A DNA stretch of 64,000 nt from Candidatus Nitrosomarinus catalina (GCF_002156965.1 NZ_CP021324.1:506681-570680); one strand, 5' to 3'. Positions 47,859 through 57,479 are shown, numbered from the stretch's first letter. The notes: generated by a model not told the origin, from the letters alone. Numbers and translations: made by a program.

Positions 47859-48258
47859 AAAATTAGGCCCCCCAATATTTCTAGGCGTTTTCACTGTTTT
47901 AGCACTCGTATTTTTAACTGGTGGTGCAACTGATGACAAAGAACCTCTACGTGAAAATTTTTCATTAGAGGCAATTTACTATGATACTGGCTATGTTGAA
48001 ATTTCTTATTTTGATAAATCTAAAAAAACTACTTCTGCTGTTCTTGAAATACTTGGTATGGAAAATTCCTTTCAAAAATCTTTTTCTGATTCTGAATTTA
48101 TTGAAATTATAGAATTTCCAAATAAGCCAAAATATGGTTGGGCGATTCATCCAATTGTTTTAGAAGTTGAACATGAAGACTTTGGTCATGTTCAAATTAA
48201 GACTGAAATTCATGAAATGAATACTCCGGTACCAAACATAATTTATGATCCTTCTTAG
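47851..48258 (+). CDS. Membrane-anchored beta-rich hypothetical protein
   Basis: A 135-residue protein with an N-terminal membrane helix or signal (PPIFLGVFTVLALVFLTGG, 7-25) and a beta-rich outer part. It overlaps the aminopeptidase gene by eight bases, so translation is coupled. Family unknown. Confidence 0.75.
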   Translation: MAKKLGPPIFLGVFTVLALVFLTGGATDDKEPLRENFSLEAIYYDTGYVEISYFDKSKKTTSAVLEILGMENSFQKSFSDSEFIEIIEFPNKPKYGWAIHPIVLEVEHEDFGHVQIKTEIHEMNTPVPNIIYDPS

Positions 48259-48302
48259 ATCACATACAAGATTTTATTGTACCTTCTAAATCATATTTAC
48301 TA

Positions 48303-49220
48303 GTGGACTTACTTTCTGATTTAAAAAAAGGAAAACGTGGTGCAATTGCCAAAGCTATCACTATCGTTGAAAATGATCAAAAAGAAACAAGAAAAATATT
48401 GAAAAAAATTTTTAAAGATACTGGAAAATCTAGTATTATTGGAATTACTGGTCCAGCTGGAGCTGGAAAAAGTTCTTTAATTAACAAAACTGCAATTTCA
48501 TTAAAAAAACTTGGTTCAAAACCTGCTGTTTTGGCAATTGATCCTACCAGTCATGTAACTGGTGGTGCAATTTTAGGTGATAGAGTTAGAATGACTGAAT
48601 CAACTGATTCTGGAACTTATATTCGTAGTATTGCTTCTAGAGGTGCAACTGGAGCTGTTTCAAGATCTTTGAGAAATAGTATTCGAATTTTAGAATATGC
48701 TGGATTTAATCCAATAATAATTGAAAGTGTCGGAGCCGGACAAACTGAAGTAGAAATTGCAAACATTGCCGATATCACTGTAGTAGTTTTTAATCCAAAC
48801 ACTGGAGATAGTATTCAAACAATTAAAGCTGGATTAACTGAAATTGGAGACATTTACCTAGTAAACAAAAGTGATCTTCCTGGGACCAATCAGCTATTTG
48901 ATGCAGTACGTGATTTCATTGGGGATTCGGATAGAAATCCTACAATTTTAAAAACTTCTGTAAAAAAGAATGCAGGGATCAGTGTTTTTGCAAAAACTCT
49001 CAAAGATATGATGACTATAAAAAAGAAATTCAAAGAAGAAAAGGACCTTGAACGCTTTGAAGCCGAATTAAAAGACATTGTTTTAAATAACATTAATGAA
49101 AAGGTTGAAGAAATGATGCAATCTGATAAGACTTTCTCAAATTACCTTAAAAAAATAAATTCTAAAAAAATGGACCCATTTACTGCAGCTGATAAAATTA
49201 GTAAATCTATAGTGAAGTGA
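48303..49220 (+). CDS. meaB: Methylmalonyl-CoA mutase-associated GTPase MeaB
   Basis: A 305-residue G3E GTPase. The P-loop is GPAGAGKSS (50-58), with GAGQTEVEIA (about 144-153) and LVNKSD (about 181-186). MeaB protects and reloads the mutase with cobalamin. GTG at 48303 is the start. mcmA1 begins four bases after its stop, so they form an operon. Confidence 0.96.
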   Translation: MDLLSDLKKGKRGAIAKAITIVENDQKETRKILKKIFKDTGKSSIIGITGPAGAGKSSLINKTAISLKKLGSKPAVLAIDPTSHVTGGAILGDRVRMTESTDSGTYIRSIASRGATGAVSRSLRNSIRILEYAGFNPIIIESVGAGQTEVEIANIADITVVVFNPNTGDSIQTIKAGLTEIGDIYLVNKSDLPGTNQLFDAVRDFIGDSDRNPTILKTSVKKNAGISVFAKTLKDMMTIKKKFKEEKDLERFEAELKDIVLNNINEKVEEMMQSDKTFSNYLKKINSKKMDPFTAADKISKSIVK

Positions 49221-49224
49221 TATT

Positions 49225-50826
49225 ATGGCCACAAAGAAAGTAACTAAATCCAAAGCACCTGAAAAGAAAGTTTTCACTGATTCAGAATATTCTGTAAAAC
49301 GAATTTACCAAAAATCCTCTAAAAAGAGACAAACTGAGGATGCAGGAAAATATCCCTTCACAAGAGGAATTCATCCTGGAATGTTCCGTGAAAGATTTTG
49401 GACTATGAGACAATATTCTGGATTTGGTGATGCAAAGTTAACTAACGAACGTTTCAAATTCATGCTTGAAAAAGGTCAAACTGGTCTTAGTATGGCATTT
49501 GATTTGCCCACTCAAATCGGTTATGATTCTGATTCCCCTCAAGCAGAAGGTGAAGTTGGAAAAGTAGGTGTATCAATCACTTCTATCAAAGATATGATGA
49601 CTGCCTTTGATGGAATTCCACTTGGAAAGGTTAGTTCATCAATGACAATTAATTCTACTGCATCAACATTGCTTGCATATTACATTGCAGTTGGTGAATC
49701 ACAAGGTTTCAAAAGTCATGAACTTAGAGGAACAACTCAAAATGATATTCTAAAAGAATACATCGCACGTAATACCTACATCTATCCTCCACAACCATCA
49801 ATGAGATTAATTGGTGACATGATTGAATTCTGTGCCGAAAAAGTTCCATCTTGGTATCCTGTTTCAATTTCTGGATATCATATGAGAGAAGCTGGTTGTA
49901 CTGCTACCCAAGAAATTGCATTTACATTGGCAAATGCAATTGCATACATCCAAACTTGTTTGGATAAGGGATTGAAAATTGATGACTTTGCACCTCGTTT
50001 GTCATTTTTCTTTTGTTGTACAATTGAATTCTTTGAGGAGGTTGCTAAATTTAGAGTTGCAAGAAAAGTTTATGCAAAAATATTGAAAGAAAAATTCCAT
50101 GCAAAAAATCCACGTTCATTACAATTAAAATTCCATACTCAAACTAGTGGTGAATCTTTAACTGCACAACAACCAAACAACAACATTGTTAGAGTTGCCA
50201 TCCAAACTATGGCTGCTGTTGCAGGCGGAACTCAATCACTTCACACTAATTCTAGAGATGAAGCATTGGCTCTTCCTACTCAGGAATCTGCAAAAATTGC
50301 ATTAAGAACACAACAAATTGTTGCCCATGAGAGTGGAATAACTAAAACTGCAGACCCTCTTGCAGGTTCATATTATTTAGAAGAATTATGTGACCAAATT
50401 GAAGCTGATGTTTGGAAATACTTGAAAAAGATTGAAAAAATGGGCGGTTCTGTAAAAGCAATTGAGAAAGGTTTCTTCCAATCTGAAATTAGAGCAAATG
50501 CATATCGTCTAAAGAAAGAAACTGATGATGCTGACAGAGTAATTGTTGGTGTCAACAAATATTCTGAAGATGAAGAACAACCTGAACTCCTTAGAATTGA
50601 CGGTAGGATTGAAATTCAACAAAAGAAAGCATTAAAAAAATTGCGTGCAGAAAGAGATTCTAAAAAATTAGAAAAAGCATTATCTGCAATGCAAAGTGCT
50701 GCTGAAACTGAAGAAAATCTCATGCCTTACATTGTAACTGCTGCAAAGGCATTTGCAACAACTGGTGAAATTAGCAATACTTTCAGAGAAGTATTTGGAG
50801 AATATCGTCCAAAGGAGGTCTTTTAA
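49225..50826 (+). CDS. mcmA1: Methylmalonyl-CoA mutase, large subunit
   Basis: A 533-residue catalytic TIM-barrel subunit without the B12 domain. Seen are FTRGIHPGMF (45-54), FDLPTQIGYDSDSPQAEGEV and the HTNSRDEALALPT block that marks the active-site end. It works with McmA2 to interconvert methylmalonyl-CoA and succinyl-CoA. In this phylum that is a step in the 3HP/4HB carbon fixation cycle. The epimerase gene begins with the next base. Confidence 0.97.
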   Translation: MATKKVTKSKAPEKKVFTDSEYSVKRIYQKSSKKRQTEDAGKYPFTRGIHPGMFRERFWTMRQYSGFGDAKLTNERFKFMLEKGQTGLSMAFDLPTQIGYDSDSPQAEGEVGKVGVSITSIKDMMTAFDGIPLGKVSSSMTINSTASTLLAYYIAVGESQGFKSHELRGTTQNDILKEYIARNTYIYPPQPSMRLIGDMIEFCAEKVPSWYPVSISGYHMREAGCTATQEIAFTLANAIAYIQTCLDKGLKIDDFAPRLSFFFCCTIEFFEEVAKFRVARKVYAKILKEKFHAKNPRSLQLKFHTQTSGESLTAQQPNNNIVRVAIQTMAAVAGGTQSLHTNSRDEALALPTQESAKIALRTQQIVAHESGITKTADPLAGSYYLEELCDQIEADVWKYLKKIEKMGGSVKAIEKGFFQSEIRANAYRLKKETDDADRVIVGVNKYSEDEEQPELLRIDGRIEIQQKKALKKLRAERDSKKLEKALSAMQSAAETEENLMPYIVTAAKAFATTGEISNTFREVFGEYRPKEVF

Positions 50827-51219
50827 TTGAAAATTGATCATATTGCAATTGCAGTAAACGATGTAGAGGAATCTGCAAAAGTCTATCAACAAGCATTAGG
50901 TGTTGATGAAATTGAATTTGAAACAGTAGAATCTGAAGGCGTTAAAGTTGCAATTATTGCACTGGAGAATGGTAGAATTGAATTAATGCAACCCACAAAT
51001 GATTCTAGTCCAATTAAGAAATTTTTAGATAAAAAAGGTCCAGGACTTCATCATATGGCATTAGATACTAGTGATATTGAAGGTGAAGTTGAAAGAATGG
51101 AAGGCTGTGGAATTCAATTTTTAGGAAAAATTAGACCTGGCTCTGCAGGAACTAAAGTCACTTTTATCCATCCAAAATCCCTAAGTGGAGTTTTAGCAGA
51201 ACTTTGCTCACACCCTTAA
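50827..51219 (+). CDS. mce: Methylmalonyl-CoA epimerase
   Basis: A 130-residue glyoxalase-fold protein starting at TTG directly after the mcmA1 stop. Metal ligands are His5 (DHIAIAV), Glu52, His76 (LHHMAL) and Glu125. It converts the S and R forms of methylmalonyl-CoA for the mutase. It completes the meaB-mcmA1-mce operon. Confidence 0.96.
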   Translation: MKIDHIAIAVNDVEESAKVYQQALGVDEIEFETVESEGVKVAIIALENGRIELMQPTNDSSPIKKFLDKKGPGLHHMALDTSDIEGEVERMEGCGIQFLGKIRPGSAGTKVTFIHPKSLSGVLAELCSHP

Positions 51220-51243
51220 TTCCATTTTAAAATTTTATTGTAA

Positions 51244-51858
51244 TTAGATTTCTAATTTATTTTTCAATAATTCCAATTTTTTTGTAATGTTGTTTTTTTC
51301 ATCGTCTGAACAATTTAATTTCTTAACTTGATCTAAAACCTCTTCAATTGTTCCTATTATTTCTCCATCTGATTTATTTTTGCCAAAATTAATATTTTCA
51401 AATCCTTGTGTTTCTGTTTTATCAATTACTTCAATTCCTTCTGGTAAAATTTCATAAACTTTGATTAGCTTTTCATCTTGACGTTGCGGTGACATTAAAA
51501 CAAGCTGATTCTTCCTTAATTGTTCTAATTCGTTAAAAATTTCATCTTCTGAACTGTTTATTGTTTCTATAATTTGTTGTAAATCACATGATTTGATTTG
51601 TAATAATCTTAAAATTTTTGCCCATATTGGAATTTTTGAACTCCATAGAATCTCTTTAGCCAATTCAGTAATTGTAAAAGAGCCATTCTCATTCATTGAA
51701 ATGAATTTTCTATCCTTTAGCGATGCTAATGTATCTAAAATTTTTCCAACCCCGTGTCTTTTTAATTTTGAATTCTCTAAATGAGTTTCATTAAATGTTC
51801 CATTTTGATTAACTGCTAACTGTAAAACTTCTAAATCTATTGTACCTAATTTTCTCAT
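51244..51858 (-). CDS. Double winged-helix-like hypothetical protein
   Basis: A 204-residue protein. Two stretches look like winged helices (about 5-70 and 75-140; KLKRHGVGKILDTLASLKDRKFI is the recognition part of the first). The C-terminal 50 residues are helical and charged. A regulator is likely, but the target is unknown. Divergent from sod by 47 bases. Confidence 0.75.
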   Translation of the reverse strand: MRKLGTIDLEVLQLAVNQNGTFNETHLENSKLKRHGVGKILDTLASLKDRKFISMNENGSFTITELAKEILWSSKIPIWAKILRLLQIKSCDLQQIIETINSSEDEIFNELEQLRKNQLVLMSPQRQDEKLIKVYEILPEGIEVIDKTETQGFENINFGKNKSDGEIIGTIEEVLDQVKKLNCSDDEKNNITKKLELLKNKLEI

Positions 51859-51905
51859 GACTTGTTTCAGCTTGAATAATATATGTTGATTATCTTTTTT
51901 TATCT

Positions 51906-52526
51906 ATGGTTCTTTACCAACTTCCACGATTGTCATATGATTATGATGAATTAGAGCCTTATTTTGATCAAGAAACTATGAAAATACATCATTTAAAACA
52001 TCATCAGGCATACGTTGATGGTCTAAATGCGTCTCTTGCTGAAATAGGTGCTGCATCTCATCCAAAATATATTTCTGCAATTTTATCTGAATTGTATTCA
52101 CTTCCTGAATCAGGACAAAAATCAATTAACTTTTTTGGTGGAGGTTTTGAAAATCATAGATTATTTTGGGAAACTTTAACTCCTAAAAGTGATAAAGTAC
52201 CTGGCGGAAAACTAGAAGATCAAATTGATGTCTATTTTGATAATTTTGATAATTTCAAAAAAATTTTCTCTCAAAAAGCAATTTCCATTGAAGGTAGTGG
52301 GTGGTGTTGGTTAGTTTTTAATGAAACATATCATAAAATTGAAATCATTACTACTCCTAATCAGGACAGTCCTTGGACATTACAAAAAACACCTCTTTTA
52401 GGAATTGATATGTGGGAGCATGCATACTATCTTAATTACCAAAATAAACGACCTGATTATGTTGAATCTTGGTGGAATGTAATTAATTGGGATTATGTGA
52501 CAAACAGATTTGAAGAAATTTTTTAA
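51906..52526 (+). CDS. sod: Fe/Mn superoxide dismutase
   Basis: A 206-residue enzyme with metal ligands His28 (KIHHLKHH), His84 (NHRLFW), Asp168 and His172 (DMWEHAYY). Tyr36 and Trp residues of the family are in place. The choice between Fe and Mn cannot be made by eye. It protects the cell during aerobic ammonia oxidation. Confidence 0.97.
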   Translation: MVLYQLPRLSYDYDELEPYFDQETMKIHHLKHHQAYVDGLNASLAEIGAASHPKYISAILSELYSLPESGQKSINFFGGGFENHRLFWETLTPKSDKVPGGKLEDQIDVYFDNFDNFKKIFSQKAISIEGSGWCWLVFNETYHKIEIITTPNQDSPWTLQKTPLLGIDMWEHAYYLNYQNKRPDYVESWWNVINWDYVTNRFEEIF

Positions 52527-52567
52527 TCTGAAAAAAGATTCATTAAGAATTACTCTGATCTTAATGT

Positions 52568-52810
52568 ATGGATATGATGCTTGAAGAGGAATTAATTGAT
52601 TTAATGACTTTTTGTTTACAAAACCCTGATTCTTCAGAAATAGATCAAAAACATACTCGAATCAAAGAGATTGGTCAAGAAATTTTTGATGATGGTGGGG
52701 ATGATGCAATTGAAAATTTTTCATTTGTTCTAAAAAATAGAATTACTCAAGAAATTGAAAAAGATCCATCGCCATTGCTTTCGCTATGGCAAGGCCTATC
52801 TAGTAAATAG
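52568..52810 (+). CDS. Small acidic helical protein
   Basis: An 80-residue acidic, helical protein with no known motif. It follows sod by 41 bases in the same direction. ATG at 52574 or 52577 is another possible start. Confidence 0.65.
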   Translation: MDMMLEEELIDLMTFCLQNPDSSEIDQKHTRIKEIGQEIFDDGGDDAIENFSFVLKNRITQEIEKDPSPLLSLWQGLSSK

Positions 52811-52834
52811 AAGATTGGGTTTTTTGAAAAATCC

Positions 52835-52978
52835 TTATCCTCTACCTATTCTGAAAATGGCTGTACTGCATGTTGGGCATGTGCCTTTGATTGCAGGTTT
52901 TCCATTTTTCATGGTGTATGGTGCTGGACTGCCGATTTCTCGTTTGTCTCTACACTTGACACAATATCCTATTGTCAT
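52835..52978 (-). CDS. 47-residue zinc-ribbon protein, DUF5679 type
   Basis: On the minus strand ATG at 52976-52978 opens a 47-residue frame ending at 52835. The product has CVKC (6-9), a middle with YTMKNGKPAIKG, CPTC (34-37) and an end FRIGRG. This order is that of the small DUF5679 zinc ribbons of archaea. A TATA-like TAATATAA lies about 25 nt upstream. The frame on the other strand here is a shadow. Confidence 0.85.
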   Translation of the reverse strand: MTIGYCVKCRDKREIGSPAPYTMKNGKPAIKGTCPTCSTAIFRIGRG

Positions 52979-53101
52979 GATCTTTGTAGGCTCGTTCTTA
53001 TATTAGCGAGAAGTTGTTGAACTTTTTTTACAAATAGGCAAATATCCGATCTTAATTTTCATGAACCTGTGCTACATTTTTCGTATCGGAAATTCAAAAA
53101 T

Positions 53102-54550
53102 CTAATATTTTTTTAAATTTTTTACCACTGTACTTTTTTTTGTAATGATTTTTCCAGGGTTTAAAATAAAATTAGGATCTAGTATTTGTTTAATTTTTTT
53201 AAATGTTTGATAATTTATCTCTCCATATTGTTTTTTTATGAATTCAGAACGTGCTAGTCCATCACCGTGCTCAGCTGAAATCGTTCCATTATTTTTAATT
53301 ACTTCGTTAAAATATTCAATTGCAATATTTTTGATTAATTTTGTATTTGTTTTTTTAGAAATTAACCTAACGTGGATATTTCCATTTCCTATGTGTCCAT
53401 AGATTATTGTTTTTACTTTGTATTTTCTTTCAATATTTTTCAATACTGAAAACAGTTTTGACATCTTATCTAGTGGTACTGCAGCATCTTCAATGATATG
53501 TGGAATTCTTAATTCTTTTTTAATTGATTTTAAACTATAGTGTAATGATGCATCCCTGTGCTTCCACCATGTTTTCATATCTGAATCTTTGCTGATTTTT
53601 TGAATAATTTTGCCTGAAATAATTAATTTCATTTCTTTTTGAGTATTTTTTATATTTTCATCGTATTCTACAAACAGTAAACATTGTGTTGATTTGTCAA
53701 AGTTAAATTTGATGTGTTTTAGGGTGTTTTTATCTACAAATTCAAGCGTAGAAGGTGCTGTTTTAGCGATTAATTGACTGTTTTTTGCTGCTTCAAAAAT
53801 TGATTTGTATTCAATTATGTATAATATTCTCTTTTTTGGTATGTCTAAAATATTTAATTTTGCAGAAATAATAATTCCAAGTGTTCCTTCAGAACCTATA
53901 ATTATTTTATGGGAATTTTTTTCTGATGTGATTTTCTTTATTTGATATCCTGAAGAGTTTTTTGATGTTTTAGGGATTTTACCATCATCTATTTTTATAT
54001 TTTGAAATATTTTTTTACTAACTTTCTTATTTTTTGGCAATGTAATTTTTTTACCATTTCCATCAATGAATGTAATTTGTTTAATGTTGTCTATTGTACT
54101 ACCATATTTTATACTTCTACTCCCACTTGAATTATTTCCTAACATTCCGCCAATTGAACAAAAATTCCCAATTGATGGATTTGGAGGAAAAAATTTTTCT
54201 TTTTTTTGTAACTCTAAATCTAATTTACCTTTTAAAACTCCTGAACCCACTATTGCTGATTTTTTATTAATTTTGATTGAATTAATTTTTTTCATATCAA
54301 TAATTATTCCATAATTTAATGCACTTCCAACTAATCCAGTTCCTGCTCCTCTCACTGTAACTGATGTTTCATATTTTTTTGCAATTTTTATTGTTTTGAT
54401 CACATCCTCTTCATTAATTGGAATGACTATGATCTGTGGAGTTATTTGATATGAGCTTGAATCTACTGAATAAAATTTTTGGAAATATTTTTCATGATGT
54501 ACCTCGCCATTAATCTTGGACTCGAGTATTTGGAGAAGTGTTTTTTTCAT
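53102..54550 (-). CDS. FAD-linked oxidase, GlcD/D-lactate dehydrogenase type
   Basis: A 482-residue PCMH-type flavoprotein. The FAD sites are TVRGAGTGLVG (58-68 area) and GGMLGNNSSGSRS (about 133-145). The C-terminal domain shows HIGNGNIHVRL and ISAEHGDGLAR. Family members oxidise glycolate, D-lactate or similar 2-hydroxy acids. No Fe-S partner (GlcF) is adjacent. It directly follows the HD-domain gene on the same strand. Confidence 0.92.
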   Translation of the reverse strand: MKKTLLQILESKINGEVHHEKYFQKFYSVDSSSYQITPQIIVIPINEEDVIKTIKIAKKYETSVTVRGAGTGLVGSALNYGIIIDMKKINSIKINKKSAIVGSGVLKGKLDLELQKKEKFFPPNPSIGNFCSIGGMLGNNSSGSRSIKYGSTIDNIKQITFIDGNGKKITLPKNKKVSKKIFQNIKIDDGKIPKTSKNSSGYQIKKITSEKNSHKIIIGSEGTLGIIISAKLNILDIPKKRILYIIEYKSIFEAAKNSQLIAKTAPSTLEFVDKNTLKHIKFNFDKSTQCLLFVEYDENIKNTQKEMKLIISGKIIQKISKDSDMKTWWKHRDASLHYSLKSIKKELRIPHIIEDAAVPLDKMSKLFSVLKNIERKYKVKTIIYGHIGNGNIHVRLISKKTNTKLIKNIAIEYFNEVIKNNGTISAEHGDGLARSEFIKKQYGEINYQTFKKIKQILDPNFILNPGKIITKKSTVVKNLKKY

Positions 54551-54558
54551 TTATTTTT

Positions 54559-55875
54559 TTATAATTTTACTCTATAGTAATCCCATCTTTCTGGATCAAA
54601 TAATTGGACAAATTCTGCATCCTCTTTTGTAATTCTTGCTCTAATTACATCCCGTAGTGCAAAGCTAGTCAAATACTTGTATTTCATTGAATGTGCCTGC
54701 ATGATGAACATGTGTCTCATCTCACTACCCCCACGAAGTCCCCAGTATCCCATTTTCAAGGCTAAAGGCTCTAAAAATATTGTATTTTTTAAGCCAAAAT
54801 TTTCATCTCTAATTTCTTCACGTAATTGATAATTTTCAAGTGGGCCACCTTTTGAAAAGCCTATGATTTCTCCATTACTGTCATTTAATCTCAAGGTATT
54901 GATGATAGTCTTTTTGTCTTTTATTGATTCTTTGAAATTATCTTTTCCAAATTGTAATGGTTTTGGTAATTCTAAAAATATGTCATATAGTTTTTGAGCA
55001 AAGTCTGGATCCTCTTGAGAACTTTTGTTTTCAATTGTTGGAACCAATTTAAGATTTTCATAAGCAAAATCTGCTTGAATGCATACTTCTTGTTCTCTCA
55101 TTTTCATAAATGATAGTACTGTATCAAAAAAATTCTTTCTCATTTCTTTCGGTAATGTTCTTAGAATTGTTTGTGCAATTTCAGTCTCTTTGTTTAATAT
55201 GTCTTCAAAATATGCTACAGCTGTTCTTATGATTATTGATGGTCTCCATGCAAGTGCATGTGCATTCATTTTTGCCATCTCCATTGCTTTTGTAAAATCC
55301 CCTAATGCATAACCACTAATTCTGTCTATTACTGATAAGTACCATCCAATTTCCATAATGTGTTCTTGTAATGCTAAACTGTTTCTAGTTTTTTCTGATT
55401 TCTCAAAGCATCTTTTAATTTCCTTTTCTGCATTCTTTTTTAATTCTCCATTCCATGGATATGTAGTTCTTAATATCAACACTTTAATTATTTCCAGGTC
55501 AATATCTGCAGAAATTAATAATTCTCTAAGTTTTTTATCTTCCGAAATAAATTTCAATACACTTTCTTCATGAGGTTTATCTACACTTTTTTGCGGATCA
55601 AAATCATGGAACAAAGCTGCAACATATAGATACTTTTTATCATCTTCAGTGAATTTGATTTTTTTTTGATCAAGTGCTAGTAATGACACGTATGTTACTT
55701 CTAATTCGTGATTGATATTGTGATATCCGTAATAATCTGTCCCTAGGCCTTGACTGTCAAATAGGTCAATTGTATAATCCAACATTTCCAGATAACAATC
55801 ATTTTCTAATCCATGTTGAGCCATTAAACTAAGAATCTCATTTCTCATAGAATGAGTATTTGCAAGTTCTTGCAT
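54559..55875 (-). CDS. HD-domain protein with large C-terminal extension
   Basis: A 438-residue protein. The HD phosphohydrolase metal site is seen as His52/His56 (YHNINHELE), His90-Asp91 (FHDFD), then a His in PHEES. The C-terminal 130 residues (about 300-430) are beta/alpha and somewhat GNAT-like (NDSNGEIIGFSKGGPLE, MRHMFIMQAHSMKYKYL), which suggests a fusion. HD domains often act on nucleotides. The combination is not one I can name. Confidence 0.75.
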   Translation of the reverse strand: MQELANTHSMRNEILSLMAQHGLENDCYLEMLDYTIDLFDSQGLGTDYYGYHNINHELEVTYVSLLALDQKKIKFTEDDKKYLYVAALFHDFDPQKSVDKPHEESVLKFISEDKKLRELLISADIDLEIIKVLILRTTYPWNGELKKNAEKEIKRCFEKSEKTRNSLALQEHIMEIGWYLSVIDRISGYALGDFTKAMEMAKMNAHALAWRPSIIIRTAVAYFEDILNKETEIAQTILRTLPKEMRKNFFDTVLSFMKMREQEVCIQADFAYENLKLVPTIENKSSQEDPDFAQKLYDIFLELPKPLQFGKDNFKESIKDKKTIINTLRLNDSNGEIIGFSKGGPLENYQLREEIRDENFGLKNTIFLEPLALKMGYWGLRGGSEMRHMFIMQAHSMKYKYLTSFALRDVIRARITKEDAEFVQLFDPERWDYYRVKL

Positions 55876-56001
55876 TATTGTTCGATCACAATTTGAGTTT
55901 TTAAATATATTCCAAGAACTTTTTTAATTATATTCAGAATGATCGATATTTTCTTAATTTTTAATCACAAGATTCAATAATTTAGCATTGATATTTTTTT
56001 C

Positions 56002-56406
56002 ATGTCTATTAATTCTGATTTATTTGAGAATTTGATGAATCATACTGTTGATAATCCCCCAAAATTTACACTTCATCTTAATGACAAAGATTATCTTCTA
56101 GTTGATGTTTCAATTGAAAATTCATCTGTACCTGTTAACGAACCTACAACCCGTGGAGGTGTATATTTTTCTGAAAAATATGCATACAAAATGAAAGGTG
56201 CAATACATGATCTTTCGGTTGTTCCTTTACTAACTAAAAAAATGCTTGGACCTAATACTGAATTTGGTGAATTGAAAATATCCTCTTCTATTGAATTAGA
56301 TGGAAAACTAACTCCTTTGGAAATTTTAACCAATTTAACTAATAGTGTTCAAACTCCCGATTCAATCGAATTGAGTATGATAATTATTAAATTAGAATCC
56401 CTTTAA
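56002..56406 (+). CDS. Conserved hypothetical protein
   Basis: A 134-residue, mostly beta protein with no recognised motif. The stop codon shares TTAA (56403-56406) with the convergent J-protein gene. Confidence 0.7.
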   Translation: MSINSDLFENLMNHTVDNPPKFTLHLNDKDYLLVDVSIENSSVPVNEPTTRGGVYFSEKYAYKMKGAIHDLSVVPLLTKKMLGPNTEFGELKISSSIELDGKLTPLEILTNLTNSVQTPDSIELSMIIIKLESL

Positions 56407-56957
56407 CTTGATTTAAAATACCTGTCATACTTTTCTTTTGATTCTTCATCAGATAATACTTCGTATGCTTTATTGATTTTAATCATTTCTTGTTCCGAAT
56501 CTTCTTTGGTTTTATCTGGATGTGTTTTCTTTGCCAATTCTCTAAAACTTTTCTTGATTTGTTCTGCAGTTGCATCTTTTTTTATTCCTAAAATTTCATA
56601 ATAATCAGGCAAGTTTTGATTTGCCAATTCATCTCTAAACTCTTTCTCTTCTCTGGTGTTTCCTCTTTTCCCAATTTCTTCATAATCGTCTCCCCAATCT
56701 GAATGGTATTTTTCATATGTTCTATCTTTTTTTGAATCATGTTCTTGTTTATCATATGAAGTCTTTTTTCTCAATATGACGTCTCTAGCTAAAAATAGAA
56801 ATATTGCAATTACTGCAATAGAAAAACCTGAAAATAAAATGATTTTTTCATCATCTGATATTTTTAATTCTCTTCCTGAATCATTATCTTGAGCACTTGC
56901 TGTTTGTACTGTTCCTATTGTAATTGCTAAAATTATAAAAATTTTAAATGCATTCAT
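56403..56957 (-). CDS. Membrane-anchored J-domain protein
   Basis: A 184-residue protein: signal-like N-terminus (1-22), an acidic patch, a membrane helix (39-61), a charged linker, and a C-terminal J domain (118-182) with HPD at 146-148. The J domain would be on the cytoplasmic side and recruit DnaK to the membrane. No Gly/Phe or zinc region, so it is a type III (specialised) J protein. Confidence 0.9.
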   Translation of the reverse strand: MNAFKIFIILAITIGTVQTASAQDNDSGRELKISDDEKIILFSGFSIAVIAIFLFLARDVILRKKTSYDKQEHDSKKDRTYEKYHSDWGDDYEEIGKRGNTREEKEFRDELANQNLPDYYEILGIKKDATAEQIKKSFRELAKKTHPDKTKEDSEQEMIKINKAYEVLSDEESKEKYDRYFKSS

Positions 56958-57073
56958 TCTCTTAATCCTATGTTATTGAAAATAACAATTTGTTCTATTT
57001 AGTCGTATATTTTTTCATTGATCTTTTTTGTTGATATGTTCAAATTTAATACGTACACAATCTTTCAAATACT

Positions 57074-57301
57074 ATGAGTAAAATTGAAGAACTTGTATCT
57101 TCTGGTAAATCCCTATTAGAAAATGGTGATTTTAGTAACGCATTGTCTTTTTTTGAACAGGCATTATTGCTTGACCCAAAAGATCCTGATTTATGGAACT
57201 ACAAGGGTGCTGCCCTTCGAAGCTTAGGGCGTTACGCTGAATCTATGGAATGTTTTAACAATTCTCTTAAGCTTGATCCTAGAGACAAATTTTCCTCATA
57301 A
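57074..57301 (+). CDS. Short TPR protein
   Basis: A 75-residue protein with two TPR repeats (about 4-37 and 38-71), including ALRSLGRYAESMECFNNSLKLDP. Similar in style to the longer TPR genes at 57520 and 32222. Binding partner unknown. Confidence 0.82.
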   Translation: MSKIEELVSSGKSLLENGDFSNALSFFEQALLLDPKDPDLWNYKGAALRSLGRYAESMECFNNSLKLDPRDKFSS

Positions 57302-57355
57302 CCACTATGTGGATTTTTGAATTAACCTTTTTAATTATGAAAACATACTATTGTT

Positions 57356-57451
57356 ATGACAAGAACACAAAGACGTAGAGATACAGCCCATCCTACACGC
57401 GATGGAAAACACAATCCTGTCTGCACTGATCCCGAATGCAAGGATTGTTAA
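57356..57451 (+). CDS. 31-residue basic microprotein with C-terminal cysteines
   Basis: ATG at 57356, TAA at 57449-57451. The product starts MTRTQRRRD and ends CTDPECKDC, with three cysteines and two histidines. A TATA-like TTTTTAATTA is centred about 25 nt upstream and a hairpin with a T run follows the stop. The transcription signals on both sides support a real gene. Confidence 0.65.
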   Translation: MTRTQRRRDTAHPTRDGKHNPVCTDPECKDC

Positions 57452-57453
57452 TG

Positions 57454-57479
57454 AATGAATTGAACTCTTTTAATTCATT
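57454..57479 (+). terminator. Hairpin with T run after the 57356 gene
   Basis: AATGAATT (57454-57461) and AATTCATT (57472-57479) form an 8-bp stem with a 10-base loop, followed by more T. It begins three bases after the microprotein stop codon. Confidence 0.5.

Noticed and set aside
52755..53006. Plus-strand 83-codon frame
   Set aside because: It is the shadow of the minus-strand DUF5679-like zinc ribbon at 52835-52978, whose cysteines and order are family-like.
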